Assembly (NCBI GenBank): GCA_023411175.1
Contig: JAEYPB010000056.1
Location: 37,402 to 101,401 of the forward strand
DNA length: 64,000 bases
Origin: Bacillota bacterium
GTDB taxonomy: Bacteria; Bacillota; Clostridia; Christensenellales; Aristaeellaceae
Direction: 5' to 3'
Below, one piece after another: positions 61,066 through 64,000 of the stretch (position 1 is its first letter; each line of letters starts with the position of its first letter). Made by a program: the position numbers and the translations under genes. Under the pieces are notes generated by a model. It saw only the letters and a list, made by a program, of their open reading frames with translations, was not told the origin of the DNA and made no database searches.

Positions 61066-61956
61066 TCAGCCCTTGACGGCGCCGATCATAATGCCTTTGA
61101 CGAAGAATCTCTGAAGGAAGGGATAGACGAAGAGCACCGGGACGACGGATATCACCGTTACGGTCATGCGGACGCCCCGGGGCGTCAGCATCGCCTGGGA
61201 AGCGGCGTTTACGTCGCTCATCTCCTTGATTTCCTTTGCGACGCGCTCCGCCTCGTTGAGGTACTTGTAGAGCATATACTGAAGCGTCATGATTTTCTTG
61301 TTCGTCAGCGCGTACATATGGTTGTCGAACCAGGAGTTCCACTGGCTCACCGCCGCGTACACGCTGATCGTCGCGACAATCGGCAGCGAAATCGGCAGGA
61401 TGATCCGCGCAAAGATGGTCAGCGGGCTCGCCCCGTCGATCATCGCGCTCTCCTCAATCGCCTGGGGCAGCTGCTCGATAAAGGTTTTGGTGAGGATGAC
61501 ATAGTAGGCGCTGACGACGCCGGGCAGGATATACACCCAGAAGTTGTTTAAGAGGCCGTAGGACTTGATGACCAGGTAGGTCGGAATCAGGCCGCCGGAG
61601 ACGTACATCGTGACGATCATCATGCGATAGAGAAATTTTCTATAGGGCATGTCCTGCTTTGTGAACAGGTAGCCCAAGAGCATGCAAGCCGTCACCGTGC
61701 AGACTGTTCCGACCACCGTGCGAAGTACCGAGATACCCAGCGCGCCGGCGACGTTCTTCATCTTGAACACCTGCGCGTAGTTGTCCAGCGTAAATCCTTC
61801 CGGGAGAAAAACCGCCTTGCCGGTATTCCCGCTGCTCAACGACTGAATCAGCACATACCACAGCGGGTATACGCACAGTACCGCCAGCAGAATGAAGAAC
61901 AGCCCGTTCAGAACCACGAATACTTTTCTCGAGAGGGACGCATTCATATTGGACAT
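61066..61956 (-). CDS. CUT1 ABC transporter permease (LplC/YtcP-like)
   Basis: A 296-residue permease with six helices, EAA-type loop QAIEESAMIDGASPLTIFARIILPIS and C-terminus FLQRFFVKGIMIGAVKG. ATG 61956 is chosen because AAGGGG lies upstream at good spacing; an earlier GTG is inside that site. It starts 12 bp after the LplB-like partner gene. No ATPase gene in the operon. Confidence 0.9.
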   Translation of the reverse strand: MSNMNASLSRKVFVVLNGLFFILLAVLCVYPLWYVLIQSLSSGNTGKAVFLPEGFTLDNYAQVFKMKNVAGALGISVLRTVVGTVCTVTACMLLGYLFTKQDMPYRKFLYRMMIVTMYVSGGLIPTYLVIKSYGLLNNFWVYILPGVVSAYYVILTKTFIEQLPQAIEESAMIDGASPLTIFARIILPISLPIVATISVYAAVSQWNSWFDNHMYALTNKKIMTLQYMLYKYLNEAERVAKEIKEMSDVNAASQAMLTPRGVRMTVTVISVVPVLFVYPFLQRFFVKGIMIGAVKG

Positions 61957-61968
61957 GGCTCGCACCCC

Positions 61969-62868
61969 TTACACAATCGCGTCGCCGCGAATTTTCTTGG
62001 CAAGCCCGTTGGTACCAAACAGCAGCGCGACGCTGATGACGGACTTGAAAATGCCCACGGCGGTCGCAAAGGAGTAGTCGTTCTGCTGCAGGCCCAGCCG
62101 ATAGGTATACAGCTCCAGGGTCTCGATATTGTCCAGAACCAGCGAGTTTTTAAATGCGAAATACTGATCCATGCCGCTGTTGATAAAGTTGGCGACGAAC
62201 AGGAGCATCAGGACGATAAACGTGTTCATCAATTCGGGAATGGTAATGGAAATCGCACAGCGCACCCGGCCGGCGCCATCCACCGCGGCGGCCTCGTACA
62301 ACTCCGCCGGTATCCCCGCGATGGCCGCGATGTAGATGATCGCATCCCAGCCGAGATTTTTCCACAGCCCCAGCAGGCTCTGGAACCAGTAGACCGCGTC
62401 GGGCTCGGTTAATAGGCTGTTTTTCATGCCCAGCGCCTGCGTCAGCAGGCCTTCGGAGCTGAACATCGAAAAAGCCAGAGAATAGACGATGATCCAGCTG
62501 ATAAAGTAGGGAAGCGTGGTCAGGGTCTGAATGCCCTTGCGGAAGCGGCTGTTGGTAATTTCATTGATGAAAATCGCAAAGAAGAGCGGGCAGACCTGCA
62601 GGACCAGCTTGATGCAGGAAAAGGTCACGGTGTTGAGCATCGCTCGGCCCATGTCCGGCCCGGTGAAGATCATCTTAAAATACTTGAGGCCCACGAATTT
62701 GTTTTCGAGGATCGGTGTGCCGGGGATGTATTCGAACAGCGACAGAATCCATCCGAACAGCGGCACGTAGTGAAACAGAAGGACAAATATCATCAGCGGC
62801 AATGCCAGAAAAAAGAGGTTCCACGACTTCCTCTTCCTGGCGCGCGCGCGGGGGAGGGCGTTTGTCAT
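61969..62868 (-). CDS. CUT1 ABC transporter permease (LplB-like)
   Basis: A 299-residue permease with an arginine/lysine-rich N-terminus (RARARKRKSWNLFFLALPL), LplB-type first helices (FHYVPLFGWILSLFEY) and the EAA loop AELYEAAAVDGAGRVRCAISITIPEL. The ribosome site is weak (AAGGAAGTTGGGAT). It lies 80 bp downstream of the binding-protein gene, with a strong hairpin in the gap. Confidence 0.9.
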   Translation of the reverse strand: MTNALPRARARKRKSWNLFFLALPLMIFVLLFHYVPLFGWILSLFEYIPGTPILENKFVGLKYFKMIFTGPDMGRAMLNTVTFSCIKLVLQVCPLFFAIFINEITNSRFRKGIQTLTTLPYFISWIIVYSLAFSMFSSEGLLTQALGMKNSLLTEPDAVYWFQSLLGLWKNLGWDAIIYIAAIAGIPAELYEAAAVDGAGRVRCAISITIPELMNTFIVLMLLFVANFINSGMDQYFAFKNSLVLDNIETLELYTYRLGLQQNDYSFATAVGIFKSVISVALLFGTNGLAKKIRGDAIV

Positions 62869-62905
62869 GTCTATCCCAACTTCCTTTTGGAGTCCCTGTG
62901 CGGAG

Positions 62906-62936
62906 AAGGAACCGCCGTTTGCGGCGGCGGTTCCTT
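62906..62936 (-). repeat. Intercistronic stem-loop between binding protein and permease
   Basis: Perfect 12-bp stem (62906-62917, 62925-62936, 7-nt loop), 12 bp past the binding-protein stop, with no long T run. Same position as the hairpins after the binding-protein genes at 23525 and 29825. Confidence 0.6.
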
Positions 62937-62948
62937 CCGTGTCAGGCG

Positions 62949-64000
62949 TTAGCCGTTCATGGCTTCCTTGGCGGCCGTCCAGGCCGGGTCAACCTTTTCC
63001 CTGGCGGCGTTCCAGCTCTCAAGAGCCCACGTCCAGGCGGTCGCCTCATCGGCAGCCTCAAGCCGCTTGAGGACGTCCTGCTTGACCTTTTCAAATTCCT
63101 CGTCGTTCTCAGCCATGATCAAAGTGGGCATTGCGCGGTCGAGAATATCGTTGCAGGCGTCAAGGATGCGCTTGATGTCCAGCGGGATGTCGCTGATGCA
63201 TGCGGAGATTGTCTGACCACGGTCGTTGCCCATGTCGATGGTCTCGCCCGTGTCGGCCAGCGCCTGCTGCTTCTCGCCTGGATAGGTCATGCCGTAATAG
63301 TCGCAGAAGTCGCGCTGGAGCGCATCCAAGCTGCGGCCGCGGTACTCGCTCAAACTGAACAGATCGTAATACGCGCCGTCCGGATGAGAGGAGGTTGAGC
63401 TGTAGGGCAGGAACATGTTGAGGTAGGACAGGTTGGTCCAGGGCAGTTCGTTGGCGGCCTTAAGCTCAAGCGCCTCGTCGAAGAGATAGGGCTTTCCGCT
63501 CTCGTCGTAGTCCCAGTACTCGCCCTTGGCGCCGGAGTACAGCTCGCGGATGTTGTCGGGATCATACAGCTCGTTCATGAAAGCCAGCGCGAGCTCCCAG
63601 TTCTCGGAGTTTGCGGGGATGAAGGTGTAGCCGTTGGGGAAGTTGCCGAGAAGGGCCAGCTTGTTCGCGAAAGAGATTGCGCCCGTGGAAGGAACCAGCA
63701 CGTAGCCCTTCAGCGTGTTGGGGTCAGCCGCGCTCGCCTGCCGGTTGAGCTCGTCGTCGCGGATATAAAGGCCCATGTAGATGCCGTTGCCGACCTTGGC
63801 GATCCACTCGTCGTAGGTCATCGTGAAGGAGTCAACGTCGAACAAACCCTCGCGATACAGTTTGTTGTAGAAGGCCATATCCGTCCAGTAAGAGGAGTGC
63901 TCGACGTCCATGTAGCCGTCATACAGTTCAGAAGTCACCAGATCGCTCTTGAACTTGTAGGAACCGAAGGTCCAGGGGTTCGTGTAGTTTGCAGACACGA
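62949..64000 (-). CDS. CUT1 extracellular solute-binding protein (LplA-like), 5' end cut by window edge
   Basis: The C-terminal 350 or so residues of a large solute-binding protein; the frame runs off the right edge, so signal peptide and start are not visible. Segments such as GNFPNGYTFIPANSENWELALAFMNELYDPDN and DLFSLSEYRGRSLDALQRDFCDYYGMTYPGE fit LplA-type proteins. First known gene of the importer/isomerase/PHP/GHL6 group. The final residues AWTAAKEAMNG form a helical tail. Confidence 0.82.
   Translation of the reverse strand, partial: VSANYTNPWTFGSYKFKSDLVTSELYDGYMDVEHSSYWTDMAFYNKLYREGLFDVDSFTMTYDEWIAKVGNGIYMGLYIRDDELNRQASAADPNTLKGYVLVPSTGAISFANKLALLGNFPNGYTFIPANSENWELALAFMNELYDPDNIRELYSGAKGEYWDYDESGKPYLFDEALELKAANELPWTNLSYLNMFLPYSSTSSHPDGAYYDLFSLSEYRGRSLDALQRDFCDYYGMTYPGEKQQALADTGETIDMGNDRGQTISACISDIPLDIKRILDACNDILDRAMPTLIMAENDEEFEKVKQDVLKRLEAADEATAWTWALESWNAAREKVDPAWTAAKEAMNG

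Noticed and set aside
1..64000. CRISPR arrays, insertion sequences, prophage, tRNA or rRNA genes
   Set aside because: No repeat-spacer pattern, transposase, integrase, phage protein or tRNA-like sequence was seen on reading the window.

Overview
The window is GC-rich bacterial chromosome, densely coding, with strong GGAGG-type ribosome binding sites, frequent GTG starts, and sigma-70/SigA-type promoters (TTGNNN, 17 bp, TATAAT). YesM/YesN-type two-component systems, a YesS-like regulator and LplABC-like sugar transporters point to a carbohydrate-specialised member of the Firmicutes (Clostridia), perhaps a gut organism of the Christensenellales kind. That placement is inference from gene style, not from a marker gene. 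There is no rRNA, tRNA, CRISPR array, transposase, integrase or phage gene here.

Nearly all of the 64 kb is a chain of glycan-acquisition islands, each with its own sensor/regulator, a high-affinity ABC importer, and enzymes. (1) 1-9.3 kb: a truncated YesS-like membrane regulator, then a CUT2 importer in the order ATPase, permease, permease, binding protein (rhamnose/LsrB-like), preceded by a histidine kinase/response regulator operon. (2) 9.4-12 kb: aspartate ammonia-lyase with a divergent LysR regulator. (3) 12.1-19.4 kb: an LplABC-like CUT1 importer with its own response regulator and kinase. (4) 19.5-27.8 kb: a probable fructan/fructoside locus with one divergent and one canonical GH32 enzyme, a FadR-type regulator, a CUT1 importer and a DUF2961/GH172 enzyme. 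(5) 27.9-32.0 kb: a second CUT1 importer and an AraC regulator. (6) 32.1-42.0 kb: an operon with uroporphyrinogen-decarboxylase-fold protein (UroD-like), GH38 alpha-mannosidase, a second UroD-like protein and a GH78-like rhamnosidase, facing a DUF5060/DUF4038 glycosidase. (7) 42.5-46.3 kb: a sensory PAS-GGDEF-HD-GYP protein and an aldo/keto reductase. (8) 46.4-57.0 kb: a divergent pair of operons, one with an arabinose-type CUT2 importer and two UroD-like proteins, the other with kinase, response regulator and a third UroD-like protein. (9) 57.1-64 kb: a CUT1 importer (binding protein cut by the window end), a sugar isomerase-like TIM barrel, a PHP phosphoesterase and a GHL6-like glycosidase.

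Two things stand out. The first is the repeated tie between carbohydrate transport and UroD-fold proteins: five copies in three settings, most clearly the sensor/importer/UroD module at 46.4-57 kb, for which I know no described function. The second is the pairing of GH32 with GH172 in region 4, which suggests use of unusual fructosides such as difructose anhydrides or alpha-fructofuranosides. All four CUT1 importers lack an ATPase gene and presumably share one encoded elsewhere. None of the five complete binding proteins has a lipobox cysteine.
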